The notes below the pieces were generated by a model. That model had not been told where the DNA came from. It saw only the letters and a list, made by a program, of their open reading frames with translations, and made no database searches. A stretch of DNA of 64,000 bases from Moritella yayanosii (GTDB taxonomy: Bacteria; Pseudomonadota; Gammaproteobacteria; Enterobacterales; Moritellaceae), in contig NZ_LS483250.1 of the NCBI RefSeq assembly GCF_900465055.1, positions 1-64,000 of the forward strand, written 5' to 3'. Below are positions 1-9,762 of this stretch, piece by piece. Each line of letters begins with the position of its first letter. Position 1 is the first letter of the stretch. The position numbers and the translations under genes were made by a program.

Positions 1-3000
1 GGCACGGTTAACTCAACCGAGGCGACCGCGGATATCAAGTTTGACGGCATCAACGATGCCCCCGTGATTGATACCAATACCGGCTCAACCCAAGTTGAAA
101 ATGTGGCGCAAGCAGGCAACACGGTAGCGACCTTTATTGCGAGCGATCTGGACGGTGATAATGTCACCTACAGCATCAGCAGCGGCAACGACAATAACTA
201 CTTCGAGATCAAAGATGACCGCAGTGGCGTAGTGACCTTAACAGCCGCGGGTAAAACTGCACTGGCCAACGACGCATTAGTTGATGCGACTTACACGTTA
301 GGTGTGACGGCGAATGATGGCACGGTTAACTCAACCGAGGCGACCGCGGATATCAAGTTTGACGGCATCAACGATGCGCCGCTGTTTGTTGATTACGACA
401 ATGGTGATGATACTGACGGCGCATACAACTTCTCATACACTGAAAATAGCGCTAGTTCCGATGTGATAGGAACGGTTAAAGCTACTGACGCTGATGCTGG
501 TGACACTATTAAATACAGCTTAAAAACAGCAAATGAATTCTTTGCAATCAATGAGTCAACGGGTGAGATCACGCTGACTGCGAAAGGTGTTGAAGCAAAT
601 ACAAATAACTTCGAAGAATTAGAGAATATTCATAACTTAGAGGTTGTTGCGACAGACTCTAAAGGTGCTGCTACAGAGATAAATGTTGAGCTCACCGAAA
701 CAAATGTAAACGAAGCTTCTATCACAATAGATGCCATTACTGGTGATAATGTAATTAATGCAGCTGAATCAAAAGGGACTGTTGAAATCACAGGTACTGT
801 CGGTGGAGATGCTAAGGTTGGCGACACTGTTACAATTCATCTTCATGCTAAGGAATTTACTGGTTTAGTTGAAGAAAACGCAGAAGGTCAGCTTGTTTAT
901 AAGATAGAAGTATCTGGGCAAGATTTAGTTGCGGATAGTGATACTAAAATCTCAGCTGAGATTACAGTTACTGATGAGCATAGAAATTCGATTACAGCTA
1001 AAGCTGATCAAGATTATAACGCAGCACCGATTGCAGTAGATGATCCTAATGGTGGTTTAAGAGGTGAATACTGGGGATATGTGCAGGATTCATGGTTAAC
1101 AGATAGTCATGGAGAGCTTGCAGATGCCACTGATGCGGATGGAAACCCATTCACTGAAAAAGGTTTTGAAGATTATAAAGCGGAAGAAAAAGCTTACTTT
1201 TTCAATCAGTCCTATGGTCATCTATCTGAAGATGAACGCGCTGCTAAATTAATTGAGTTGGAAAATCATCAGACTGGTAATCAAGAAAATCTAACAACTA
1301 TCGAACAAGTAGAAGAGTATATTAGTGCGCATAAGGTCTCTGAAATTTCATTTGTTTCGACAGGTATTGATTATCAACAAACCTCTGAGTCTTCAGCAAA
1401 TTTAGCCGATGGTGTTGATAACGCTAATTTGAAAAACTTCCTTAATAATGACGCTGACAGTATAAGTGGTTCAAGTACAGAATTAGCAACAGATGCGATA
1501 ATGAGATTAACTGGCTCTTTAAATGTCGATAAGGGAGGTCAATATGAATTTAATATTTTACATGATGATGGCTTCCAAATTATTTTAGATAAGGGAACCA
1601 ATCACGAAATTAGATTCTCATATGATGGAAACTCATCAATCAAACAAGATCGCTTTACTATTGATGATTTAACCGAAGGTTCACACTCTGTTGAAATTTT
1701 ATATTGGGATCAAGGTTATGGTCATAAGTTTGATCTGACTCTTAAACCTGTTGATGAGAATGGCGCTCTAGGTGAAAATATCTGGATTGGAGATAATTTA
1801 TCTCATTCTTCAGATGCCGCAATTTCTGTTGTTGAAGATGGTCAAGTCAAGATAGATATCTTATCTAATGACACTGATATTGACGGTAAGATTGATCCTA
1901 AAACGGTTGAGCTAAAAGATGGCCCTAAACATGGAACGGTGAGGTTCGATGATGATGGTATCGCAACTTATGTTCCTCATGTTAATTATACTGGAACTGA
2001 TTCATTTACTTATACAGTACAAGATGATCATGGTGTTGAATCTAATGTAGCAACGGTCAAAATCAATGTAACTTCTGAAAATGATGCGCCGACCATCGAT
2101 ACGGCGAAGGGCTCGACACAGACTGAAAACCTTGCGGCAGCAGGCGCGACGGTAGCGACCTTTACGGCCAGCGATCTGGATGGTGATAAAGTCACGTTCA
2201 GTATCAGCAGCGGTAACGACAGCGGCTACTTCGAAATTAAAGACAGCAAAACGGGTGTGGTGACCTTAACGGCGGCGGGCGACACCGCGCTGGCCGACAA
2301 CACATTAGTTGATGCGACTTACACCTTAGGTGTGACGGCGAATGATGGCACGGTTAACTCCACCGAGGCGACCGCGGATATCAAGTTTGACGGCATCAAC
2401 GATGCGCCGACCATCGACACGGCGGCGGGCTCGACACAGACTGAAAACCTGGCGGCAGCAGGCGACACGGTCGCGACCTTTACGGCCAGCGATCTGGATG
2501 GCGATGATGTTACGTTCAGTATCAGCAGCGGCAATGACAGCGGCTACTTCGAAATGAAAGACAGCAGCACGGGCGTAGTGACCTTAACGGCGGCGGGCGA
2601 AACCGCGCTGGCCAATAACGCATTAGTTGATGCGACCTACACGTTAGGTGTAACGGCGAATGATGGCACGGTTAATTCAAGTGAAGCGACTGCGCTTATC
2701 AAGTTTGACGGCATCAACGATGCCCCTGTCGCAACTGATGATAAAGCTGTCGCAATTGATGATACAGCTATCGCTGATAGTGTATTTTTAGGAACCAAAG
2801 CGGAAAATACCGAGTTAAGTGATTGGGAAACTAAAAATACTGATGACTCAGTTACATATTTAACAGATGGTGGCCATACGGTTACAATAAGTGCAACAAG
2901 CGATGGAAAAACCCGTTCATCGATTTCGCTTATGAATACTGATTTTAATGATCAACATGGTGTAGGAATCGGTGTTTCGAGTGGCAGTGATGGACAGATA

Positions 3001-6000
3001 GAAAATGATGAAACAATAACGATAGATTTTGGAGGCACAGTATCTGGTGATACTGAAATAGGGCTGACAGGTCTCGGTGGTCATTTTGTTTCGGGTGATC
3101 AAAAAGTCGATGCCAAAGCGATATGGACTGCATATGATAGTAACGGAAAGCAAGTCGCTACAGGCATAGTGCAGCAGGATGATGATGATACACCGATGAC
3201 CAACTCTTTTATTGTGGGTGTAGAATTTAGCAGTATAAAAATTGGTGTAGAGTCAAATGAAGGCTCAAACTTTACTATTCAATATGTAAATGCTGAATAT
3301 GTAGATACAACATTAACAACAGATGAAGATACATCGATCACGATTGATGTGCTTGCAAATGATCACGATCCTGATGGCGATGCATTATCTATTACACATA
3401 TTCAAGATAAAGCTGTTGTGAATAACGGTGAGGCAGTCGAGGTGACTGATTCTGATAATAACATTATCGGCACAGCACAACTTGTGAACGGTCAGATTCA
3501 GTTTAACCCAACTGGCACCTTGCAGTCGTTAAGTAAGGGTGAAAGTGAAACGGTTAAATTTAAATACACCATTAGTGATGGCCAACTTTCTGATAGCGCA
3601 ATTGTAACTATTCAAATTGATGGTGTGAATGATGCGCCGACTATCAGCATTGAACCGTCAAAAGGTGATGAAGATACTGCGATTGCGCTTAATATTAGCT
3701 CAGAATTGGTTGATGTTGATAGTGTACTAACCGTTACCATTGATGGTATTCCTGAAGGTGCAAAATTATCATGTGGGAATGGTTCATTTATTGAGGTAAA
3801 TGACCAAGGTCAAGCGGTATTGACTGCTGAACAGCTAACGGATCTTAAAATTATCCCGCCGACAAATAGTGATGCCGATTTTGATCTACAGGTAACGTCA
3901 ACAAGTACGGCGAGTGATGAATCCTCAATTACAACGGATTACTCAACAATACACGTTACTGTAAATGCAGTAGCAGATGCGCCAACACTAAGTGTTACAA
4001 CTGAATCAACAGAGAGTCAGTCAATTACGCTTGATAATGTGACTGACAAAACGAGTGGTTTTACCATTACTGCATATGATGCTTCTGGCAACAAATCAAC
4101 AATCAGTAAGAACTCAGACTCCAACCATATGGGCTTTGGTGTGGAGGGCAAGGCTTCTGGCGATAATAGTGAATTAGGTGGTTCGGAGTCATTAGTTGTC
4201 ATTTTTGATAATGATGTTTCATCTGTTGATGTCGCGTTTGCGTGGCTACATTCAGGAGAAGATGCTACTTATACATTTTATAAAAATGGTGTTGTAGTGG
4301 ACTCGGGTGTTGTTGATGGCGGAAGTGACAAGATTGATGCTGCTATTACGCTCACGCCAGATAATGGCGCAATTTTTAACAAAATAGTCTTTACTGCAAG
4401 CGATTCAGGTGATGACTATCTGATTCATTCAATTACATATGACAAAGTAGTAGAAGAAGTTATTACAGATCCTATTGTTATCGATGAAAATAGTTCTGTG
4501 GCACTGAATATAACGTCTGCTTTGACAGACACTGATGGTTCAGAATCATTAGCTGTTGTATTAGAAGATATTCCTGAAGGTTTTACACTCACAGACGGAA
4601 CAAACACGTTTACGGCTGATGCTGATGCAACAAGTATTGATATTACCGATTGGCGTTTAGATAATCTCATATTAACAACAATCGATATCACTGATACAAC
4701 GTCTTACACATTAAATGTAGTTGCGACTGCAACAGAGTCTTCGAACGGCGACACCAATTCAACAACGTTACCAGTTACAGTAACCGTTAACAGTACCGTT
4801 AGTTATGCGGAAAGCTCTGGCACAAACGCAGACGATAACCTTAACGGCACTGATGCTAATGACGTGATTGTTGCAGACACACAACACAATGAGATTGTAG
4901 AAGGTAAAAGTTATAATATAGCATTTGTGTTGGATTCTTCGGGTAGTATGGGGTCTGCTCAAATTACAACAGCTAAAACACAATTAACTCAGGTAGTTAG
5001 AAATCTCTTTGAAAGCACTTCTGCTGATAATGCGGGTTCTGTGAATATTTTATTGATTGATTTCGATACCAATGCAAGACAGGGTTTAGCGTTAAATCTG
5101 AATGATTATACGGAAGATACATTAATAGCAGAGTTAGAGAGTCAATATGCCTCTATAAGTTATGGTGGTCGGACTAACTATACCGCGGCTTTTGATATGG
5201 CCACTGCGTGGTTTAATAGTTTGAGCACCGGTGACAACGAATACAATCAAACTTATTTTATTACAGACGGCGAGCCTAACGAGAATACCAAAAAAACTTC
5301 AGCTGCTTTTGCTGAACTTGCTAAAGTTTCAGATGTAGAAGCTATTTCAATCGGTGGTTCGGCACCTGCGGTTGATGGTTATGATAGTGATGGTTCAGCA
5401 AGCAATAATATTGATGTCTCGGAACTAGCTGGGACGATTCTTAGCACGAGCGCGCTCTCTAACCAAGGTGACGACACTATAGATGGCGGCAAGGGCGATG
5501 ATATTCTGTTTGGTGATTTAGCCCCAGATTCATTTGAAGTAGAAAATGGTTATACGGCACTAGAAAATTATATCGCTGGTGAAACTAACGTTAATGTTGA
5601 TGATTTGAGCGTGGAAGATGTTCATAACTACATCAGTGACAATCTAAATGAATTTAACAGCAATGAGACTAATGATGGTGATGATCAACTGATTGGTGGT
5701 ATTGGCTACGATATCATGTTTGGTCAAGGGGGGGACGATCAGCTAAATGGTGGCGCGGATAATGATATCCTCATCGGCGGCACTGGTAACGACATTCTCA
5801 CTGGTGGTAGTGGTATCGATACCTTTGTCTGGTTAGACGGGGATGACGGTACAGTAGCTGTTCCGGCCATTGATCATATTACCGATTTTAATATCCTCGA
5901 AGATAAATTAGATTTGAGCGACTTGCTAGACGGGGTTGAAACGAAAGATCTTGGTGATTACCTGGACCTCAGTTTTGGTAGTGACACCACCACTATCAGT

Positions 6001-6147
6001 ATTCATGCTGAAGGTGACACCTCTGCGGTAAGCCAAGTGATCATTCTGGATAATGTCGATTTAAGCACTGCTTATCCCGATGTCGACTTTACAAGTACGG
6101 CAGGTATAAACAGCATACTGAATGATGCTGATGATATCTTAATTTAA
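1..6147 (+). CDS. Giant RTX adhesin (LapA/BapA-like), C-terminal part
   Basis: The frame is open from base 1, so this is the C-terminal 2048 residues of a larger protein; the GTG at 64 is not a start. Near-identical 106-residue cadherin/VCBS-like repeats are visible, each ending in GINDAP. A PA14-like segment lies around residues 350-585 and further cadherin-like domains around 600-700 and 1100-1210. A von Willebrand A domain around 1635-1815 carries the MIDAS motif DSSGS at 1645-1649. RTX nonapeptides (GGxGxD type) lie around 1820-1945, followed by an acidic tail typical of a type I secretion signal. The protein is very acidic and nearly free of cysteine. It is the first gene of a secretion and retention operon; the ABC gene begins 36 bases downstream. 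By family knowledge it is a surface adhesin held in the outer membrane by an N-terminal module outside the window and released by LapG. Identification as a LapA-type adhesin rests on domains plus neighbours. Confidence 0.93.
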   Translation, partial: GTVNSTEATADIKFDGINDAPVIDTNTGSTQVENVAQAGNTVATFIASDLDGDNVTYSISSGNDNNYFEIKDDRSGVVTLTAAGKTALANDALVDATYTLGVTANDGTVNSTEATADIKFDGINDAPLFVDYDNGDDTDGAYNFSYTENSASSDVIGTVKATDADAGDTIKYSLKTANEFFAINESTGEITLTAKGVEANTNNFEELENIHNLEVVATDSKGAATEINVELTETNVNEASITIDAITGDNVINAAESKGTVEITGTVGGDAKVGDTVTIHLHAKEFTGLVEENAEGQLVYKIEVSGQDLVADSDTKISAEITVTDEHRNSITAKADQDYNAAPIAVDDPNGGLRGEYWGYVQDSWLTDSHGELADATDADGNPFTEKGFEDYKAEEKAYFFNQSYGHLSEDERAAKLIELENHQTGNQENLTTIEQVEEYISAHKVSEISFVSTGIDYQQTSESSANLADGVDNANLKNFLNNDADSISGSSTELATDAIMRLTGSLNVDKGGQYEFNILHDDGFQIILDKGTNHEIRFSYDGNSSIKQDRFTIDDLTEGSHSVEILYWDQGYGHKFDLTLKPVDENGALGENIWIGDNLSHSSDAAISVVEDGQVKIDILSNDTDIDGKIDPKTVELKDGPKHGTVRFDDDGIATYVPHVNYTGTDSFTYTVQDDHGVESNVATVKINVTSENDAPTIDTAKGSTQTENLAAAGATVATFTASDLDGDKVTFSISSGNDSGYFEIKDSKTGVVTLTAAGDTALADNTLVDATYTLGVTANDGTVNSTEATADIKFDGINDAPTIDTAAGSTQTENLAAAGDTVATFTASDLDGDDVTFSISSGNDSGYFEMKDSSTGVVTLTAAGETALANNALVDATYTLGVTANDGTVNSSEATALIKFDGINDAPVATDDKAVAIDDTAIADSVFLGTKAENTELSDWETKNTDDSVTYLTDGGHTVTISATSDGKTRSSISLMNTDFNDQHGVGIGVSSGSDGQIENDETITIDFGGTVSGDTEIGLTGLGGHFVSGDQKVDAKAIWTAYDSNGKQVATGIVQQDDDDTPMTNSFIVGVEFSSIKIGVESNEGSNFTIQYVNAEYVDTTLTTDEDTSITIDVLANDHDPDGDALSITHIQDKAVVNNGEAVEVTDSDNNIIGTAQLVNGQIQFNPTGTLQSLSKGESETVKFKYTISDGQLSDSAIVTIQIDGVNDAPTISIEPSKGDEDTAIALNISSELVDVDSVLTVTIDGIPEGAKLSCGNGSFIEVNDQGQAVLTAEQLTDLKIIPPTNSDADFDLQVTSTSTASDESSITTDYSTIHVTVNAVADAPTLSVTTESTESQSITLDNVTDKTSGFTITAYDASGNKSTISKNSDSNHMGFGVEGKASGDNSELGGSESLVVIFDNDVSSVDVAFAWLHSGEDATYTFYKNGVVVDSGVVDGGSDKIDAAITLTPDNGAIFNKIVFTASDSGDDYLIHSITYDKVVEEVITDPIVIDENSSVALNITSALTDTDGSESLAVVLEDIPEGFTLTDGTNTFTADADATSIDITDWRLDNLILTTIDITDTTSYTLNVVATATESSNGDTNSTTLPVTVTVNSTVSYAESSGTNADDNLNGTDANDVIVADTQHNEIVEGKSYNIAFVLDSSGSMGSAQITTAKTQLTQVVRNLFESTSADNAGSVNILLIDFDTNARQGLALNLNDYTEDTLIAELESQYASISYGGRTNYTAAFDMATAWFNSLSTGDNEYNQTYFITDGEPNENTKKTSAAFAELAKVSDVEAISIGGSAPAVDGYDSDGSASNNIDVSELAGTILSTSALSNQGDDTIDGGKGDDILFGDLAPDSFEVENGYTALENYIAGETNVNVDDLSVEDVHNYISDNLNEFNSNETNDGDDQLIGGIGYDIMFGQGGDDQLNGGADNDILIGGTGNDILTGGSGIDTFVWLDGDDGTVAVPAIDHITDFNILEDKLDLSDLLDGVETKDLGDYLDLSFGSDTTTISIHAEGDTSAVSQVIILDNVDLSTAYPDVDFTSTAGINSILNDADDILI
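64..381 (+). repeat. 318-bp adhesin repeat, unit a
   Basis: One 106-codon unit running from VIDTNTG to GINDAP. The end of a preceding unit is visible at 1-63 with almost the same sequence as the end of this one, so an array continues to the left of the window. Two further units lie at 2092-2727. Confidence 0.85.
2092..2727 (+). repeat. 318-bp adhesin repeats, tandem units b and c
   Basis: Two back-to-back 318-bp units (2092-2409 and 2410-2727) are nearly identical at the DNA level to each other and to unit a at 64-381. They lie about 1.7 kb downstream of unit a, separated by a PA14-like domain. Repeats this similar can change number by recombination. Confidence 0.88.
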
Positions 6148-6183
6148 TAGTCAGTTTTTTGAAATATTAAGGAATTAATCGCA

Positions 6184-8364
6184 GTGCAGGCAGTAACGAA
6201 TACAGCGTCAACACCACAGTGGCATATCCATCCTTCTCAGCGCATGATTGACGATCCACTGCTGGATTGTTTAATTTTATTGACTGAACACTTTGGTAAT
6301 CCGTGTTCGGGCGATGCGTTGACGGCTGGTTTATCTATATCAGGTGCCAATTTATTACCGGAATTGCTGCCTCAAGCTGCATCCCGAGCCGGGTTAAGTG
6401 CGAAATTAAGTCAAAAAGGGCTGAATGAATTACCACGGATGTTATTGCCGTGTATTTTACTGTTAAAAGACCAACAAGCCTGTGTATTGCAAGAGCTAGA
6501 TTTTGATGCTGATAAAGCCGTTATTTCCATGCCGGAAACGGGTGGTGAGGCATTACTGACGATCGCTGAATTGGAAGCCATTTATGTGGGTTATCTGTTT
6601 TTAGTCAAGCAGCAATACCATGGTGATCGTGAATTTGATGTGCATCTGAACGACACTAAAGAGCATTGGTTATGGCAAACAGTGAAGTCGTCGAGTTCTA
6701 TCTATCGTGATGTTATTATCGCCTCGGTATTAGTCAATTTATTTGCCTTAGTATCGCCATTATTTGTGATGAATGTGTACGATAAAATCGTCCCTAACTT
6801 AGCGTTTGAATCACTTTGGGTATTAGCGATTGGCGCAACCGTTGCTTATATCTTTGACTTTATCATGAAGCAACTGCGTGGTTATCTTATTGATGTGGCC
6901 GGCAAGAAAATTGATTTAGAAACCTCCGCTAAACTGTTTGCCAAAGTCATAGGTATGCCATTAGAAAAACGTGCATCGAGTGTTGGTGGCATGGCCAAAC
7001 AACTCAGTGAATTTGACAGTGTACGTGAGTTTTTATCCTCCGCGACAATTACTGCATTAGTTGATTTACCCTTCGCCATCTTGTTTATGGTCATTATTTG
7101 GTTAGTCGCTGGTGATTTAGCGATGTTCTCGGTGATCGCCACCTTACTGATTATTGGTTATACCTTGTTGATACAACCGCGTTTACGTCATGCCATAGAA
7201 GAAGGGAACAAATTTTCGAGTTTACGTCATGGTCACTTAGTGGAAAGCCTATCGGTACTTGAATTAATCAAAGCCAACGGCGCTGAAGGTGTAGTACAAC
7301 AGAGCTGGCAACAAATGCTCGGGCATATATCAACTTGGCAGTTAAAGGCGAAAGTACTCACTAACTCGGTTGCTAATGTCGCTAGCTTGATTATGCAAGT
7401 TTCTGTGATTGGTGTTGTCGTATTAGGGGTGTATCGAGTCGCTGATAACCAGATATCAATGGGCGCAATTATCGCCGCGGTGATGTTATCCAGTCGCGCT
7501 ATTTCACCAATGGCTAAAATAGCCTCGTTAATGACGCGTTCTAATCAAACCATTAGTGCGATGCGCCAGCTCGATGCGATCATGGAACAAACTGATGAGT
7601 TTGAAGATAAAGCCCACCTTGTTAGTCGCAGTAAGCTTGAAGGTAAGATCACGTTAGAACAACTGGGTTTTAGCTATCCTGACGTGGATAGACCAAGTTT
7701 ATATCCTTTGTCTTTGCATATCCAACCGGGTGAAAGAATCGCGATTATTGGTCGCAATGGTTCGGGTAAAAGTACCTTAGCTAAAGTATTGCTAGGTTTA
7801 TATCAACCAACCACGGGCAGTCTGCAATTTGATGGTATGAATCAACGCCAGATCCATCCCAGTGATCTGCGTCGTAATTTTGGTTATTTACCGCAAGATA
7901 TCACGTTATTCCACGGGTCCATTAAAGAAAATATTTTGTTTGGCGCCAAGCAAGTAACCGAATATCAATTGATCCGAGCCGTGCAGTTTTCAGGGGTAAA
8001 CATGTTTACCGATCTTGATTCGCAAGGTCTCGATCAACAAGTCGGCGAGGGTGGTAAAGCCTTATCTCGCGGCCAACGTCAATCTATCGCCTTAGCGCGG
8101 GCGATCTTAAATGATCCGCAGATCTTATTATTAGATGAACCTACCGCAAGTCTTGATGCGCGCGCGGAAAAACAATTTATTAATTCACTGCAGGTTATTG
8201 CCAAAGATCGTACGTTATTATTGATTACCCATAAAATGCATCTACTGCAGTTAGTTGACCGGATCATTGTGTTGGATAAAGGGCGATTAGTCGCGGATGG
8301 TCCAAAAGATGTGATCCTCGAGAAACTGAAAAGTGGCGCTTTGGTCCCAGGAGCGACGCAATGA
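6184..8364 (+). CDS. lapB: Type I secretion ABC transporter/permease (LapB-like)
   Basis: A 726-residue inner-membrane ABC exporter that would energise export of the upstream adhesin. The N-terminal 130 residues resemble a C39 peptidase-like domain without a catalytic cysteine motif, as in RTX exporters that do not cleave a leader. A multi-helix transmembrane domain follows (about 160-440). The nucleotide-binding domain has Walker A GRNGSGKST near 522, the signature LSRGQRQ near 626 and Walker B ILLLDEPTASLD near 646. The start is GTG at 6184, preceded by AAGGAA at a good distance. The stop overlaps the start of the membrane fusion gene by four bases (ATGA), which indicates translational coupling. 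The family and the role in the Lap pathway are well supported; transport of this specific adhesin is inferred from adjacency. Confidence 0.93.
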   Translation: MQAVTNTASTPQWHIHPSQRMIDDPLLDCLILLTEHFGNPCSGDALTAGLSISGANLLPELLPQAASRAGLSAKLSQKGLNELPRMLLPCILLLKDQQACVLQELDFDADKAVISMPETGGEALLTIAELEAIYVGYLFLVKQQYHGDREFDVHLNDTKEHWLWQTVKSSSSIYRDVIIASVLVNLFALVSPLFVMNVYDKIVPNLAFESLWVLAIGATVAYIFDFIMKQLRGYLIDVAGKKIDLETSAKLFAKVIGMPLEKRASSVGGMAKQLSEFDSVREFLSSATITALVDLPFAILFMVIIWLVAGDLAMFSVIATLLIIGYTLLIQPRLRHAIEEGNKFSSLRHGHLVESLSVLELIKANGAEGVVQQSWQQMLGHISTWQLKAKVLTNSVANVASLIMQVSVIGVVVLGVYRVADNQISMGAIIAAVMLSSRAISPMAKIASLMTRSNQTISAMRQLDAIMEQTDEFEDKAHLVSRSKLEGKITLEQLGFSYPDVDRPSLYPLSLHIQPGERIAIIGRNGSGKSTLAKVLLGLYQPTTGSLQFDGMNQRQIHPSDLRRNFGYLPQDITLFHGSIKENILFGAKQVTEYQLIRAVQFSGVNMFTDLDSQGLDQQVGEGGKALSRGQRQSIALARAILNDPQILLLDEPTASLDARAEKQFINSLQVIAKDRTLLLITHKMHLLQLVDRIIVLDKGRLVADGPKDVILEKLKSGALVPGATQ

Positions 8365-9728
8365 AAATAAGCAAACAAGATCTAGAGATGGCGGATGATG
8401 TTTATGGTGCGCTGTTAACGCAAAGTCCCCGTATTCACCGGCTAACCATATGGGCGTTGGCCGCCTTTGTGCTCAGCTTTATTGTCTGGGCTTATTTTGC
8501 CAAATTAGATCGGGTCGCAACGGGGATTGGCAAGGTAGTTCCTTCTTCTCAAATACAAATTATTCAGAGCTTAGATGGCGGGATCTTACAGGAATTATAT
8601 GTAAAAGAAGGCATGATGGTGACGAAGAACCAACCGTTAGCGCGCATTGATGATACCCGTTTTCGTGCCGATTTAGCGCAACAACGCCAGGAAGTGGATA
8701 GCTTACGCGCTGATATTATCCGTTTACGCAGTGAATTAAGCAGTATCTTGGTTGCAGATGTACCGAATTGGAAGTTACAAATTAAGATCACTAAAACACC
8801 ACTGATTTTCCCTGATGATCTACAGCAAAACTTACCTTATTTAGTGACGCGTCAACAAGATGAATACCGCGCTCGATTAGACAGTCTAACCAATCTGGTT
8901 GCGATTCAAGGTCAGCAGATCCTGCAGCGATTTGAAGAAACGAAAGAGCTTAAATCAAAAATTAAGACCTTAGAAGTCAGCTATAAACTGGCCTCGCGAG
9001 AGCTAGCATTAACGCGACCGTTAGCGAAGAAATACATCATATCGGAAGTAGAATTACTTAAATTAGAGCGTAGCGTTAATAGCATTAAAGGTGAGTTAAA
9101 TTCGATCCGTTTAATGGTACCAAAGTTACAATCAGTGATGGCTGAAGCGGTATTAAAGCGTCGCGAAGCAGTACTGAACTATCGTGCCGATGCGCGTGCA
9201 CAGCTCAATGAATTACAAAGTAAATTTTCTCGGATCACAGAAGCTAAAGTCGGGGCAGAAGATAAGGTTAACAAAGCCCTGATAGTATCACCGGTAGTCG
9301 GCACCATTAAAACGCTACATATTAATACATTAGGTGGTGTTATACAGCCTGGTCAAGCATTGTTAGAGATAGTGCCGACAGAAGATAAATTATTAATTGA
9401 AGCCAAAATAAAACCGAAAGACATCGCCTTTATCCACCTAGGTTTAACAGCAGTGGTCAAAATAACCGCTTATGATTTCACTCGCTATGGTGGTTTAAAA
9501 GGCGTGGTTGAGCACATCAGTGCCGATACTACTCAAGATGAAGACGGTAATAGTTTTTATATTATTCGAGTTCGAACTGATGTTTCAGATATTCAGGGCA
9601 ATCATAACATGCCTATTATTCCCGGCATGATGACGTCTGTGGATGTCATCATCGGTAAACGAACGGTACTCGAATACATATTAAATCCAGTGTTGCGAGC
9701 CAAAGCGATGGCCCTCAGGGAACTTTAA
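8361..9728 (+). CDS. lapC: HlyD-family membrane fusion protein (LapC-like)
   Basis: A 455-residue periplasmic adaptor of the type I secretion system. It has a short cytoplasmic N-terminus and one membrane helix near residues 27-48. A lipoyl half-motif region near 75-105 is followed by a long coiled-coil stretch (about 110-300), then the second lipoyl half and beta-barrel region with the HlyD-like C-terminus rich in IPGM and SVDVIIGKR. It would link the ABC protein to the TolC-like channel encoded next. It overlaps the ABC gene by four bases and is followed 34 bases later by the outer-membrane gene. Length and order match Lap/HlyBD-TolC operons. Confidence 0.92.
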   Translation: MKISKQDLEMADDVYGALLTQSPRIHRLTIWALAAFVLSFIVWAYFAKLDRVATGIGKVVPSSQIQIIQSLDGGILQELYVKEGMMVTKNQPLARIDDTRFRADLAQQRQEVDSLRADIIRLRSELSSILVADVPNWKLQIKITKTPLIFPDDLQQNLPYLVTRQQDEYRARLDSLTNLVAIQGQQILQRFEETKELKSKIKTLEVSYKLASRELALTRPLAKKYIISEVELLKLERSVNSIKGELNSIRLMVPKLQSVMAEAVLKRREAVLNYRADARAQLNELQSKFSRITEAKVGAEDKVNKALIVSPVVGTIKTLHINTLGGVIQPGQALLEIVPTEDKLLIEAKIKPKDIAFIHLGLTAVVKITAYDFTRYGGLKGVVEHISADTTQDEDGNSFYIIRVRTDVSDIQGNHNMPIIPGMMTSVDVIIGKRTVLEYILNPVLRAKAMALREL

Positions 9729-9762
9729 ATTGCACATAAATGTCTATAACAAGGAAAAAAAA

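Noticed and set aside
2917-3153. Minus-strand ORFs within the adhesin gene
   Set aside because: Shadows of a strongly coding plus frame; no ribosome site or recognisable protein.
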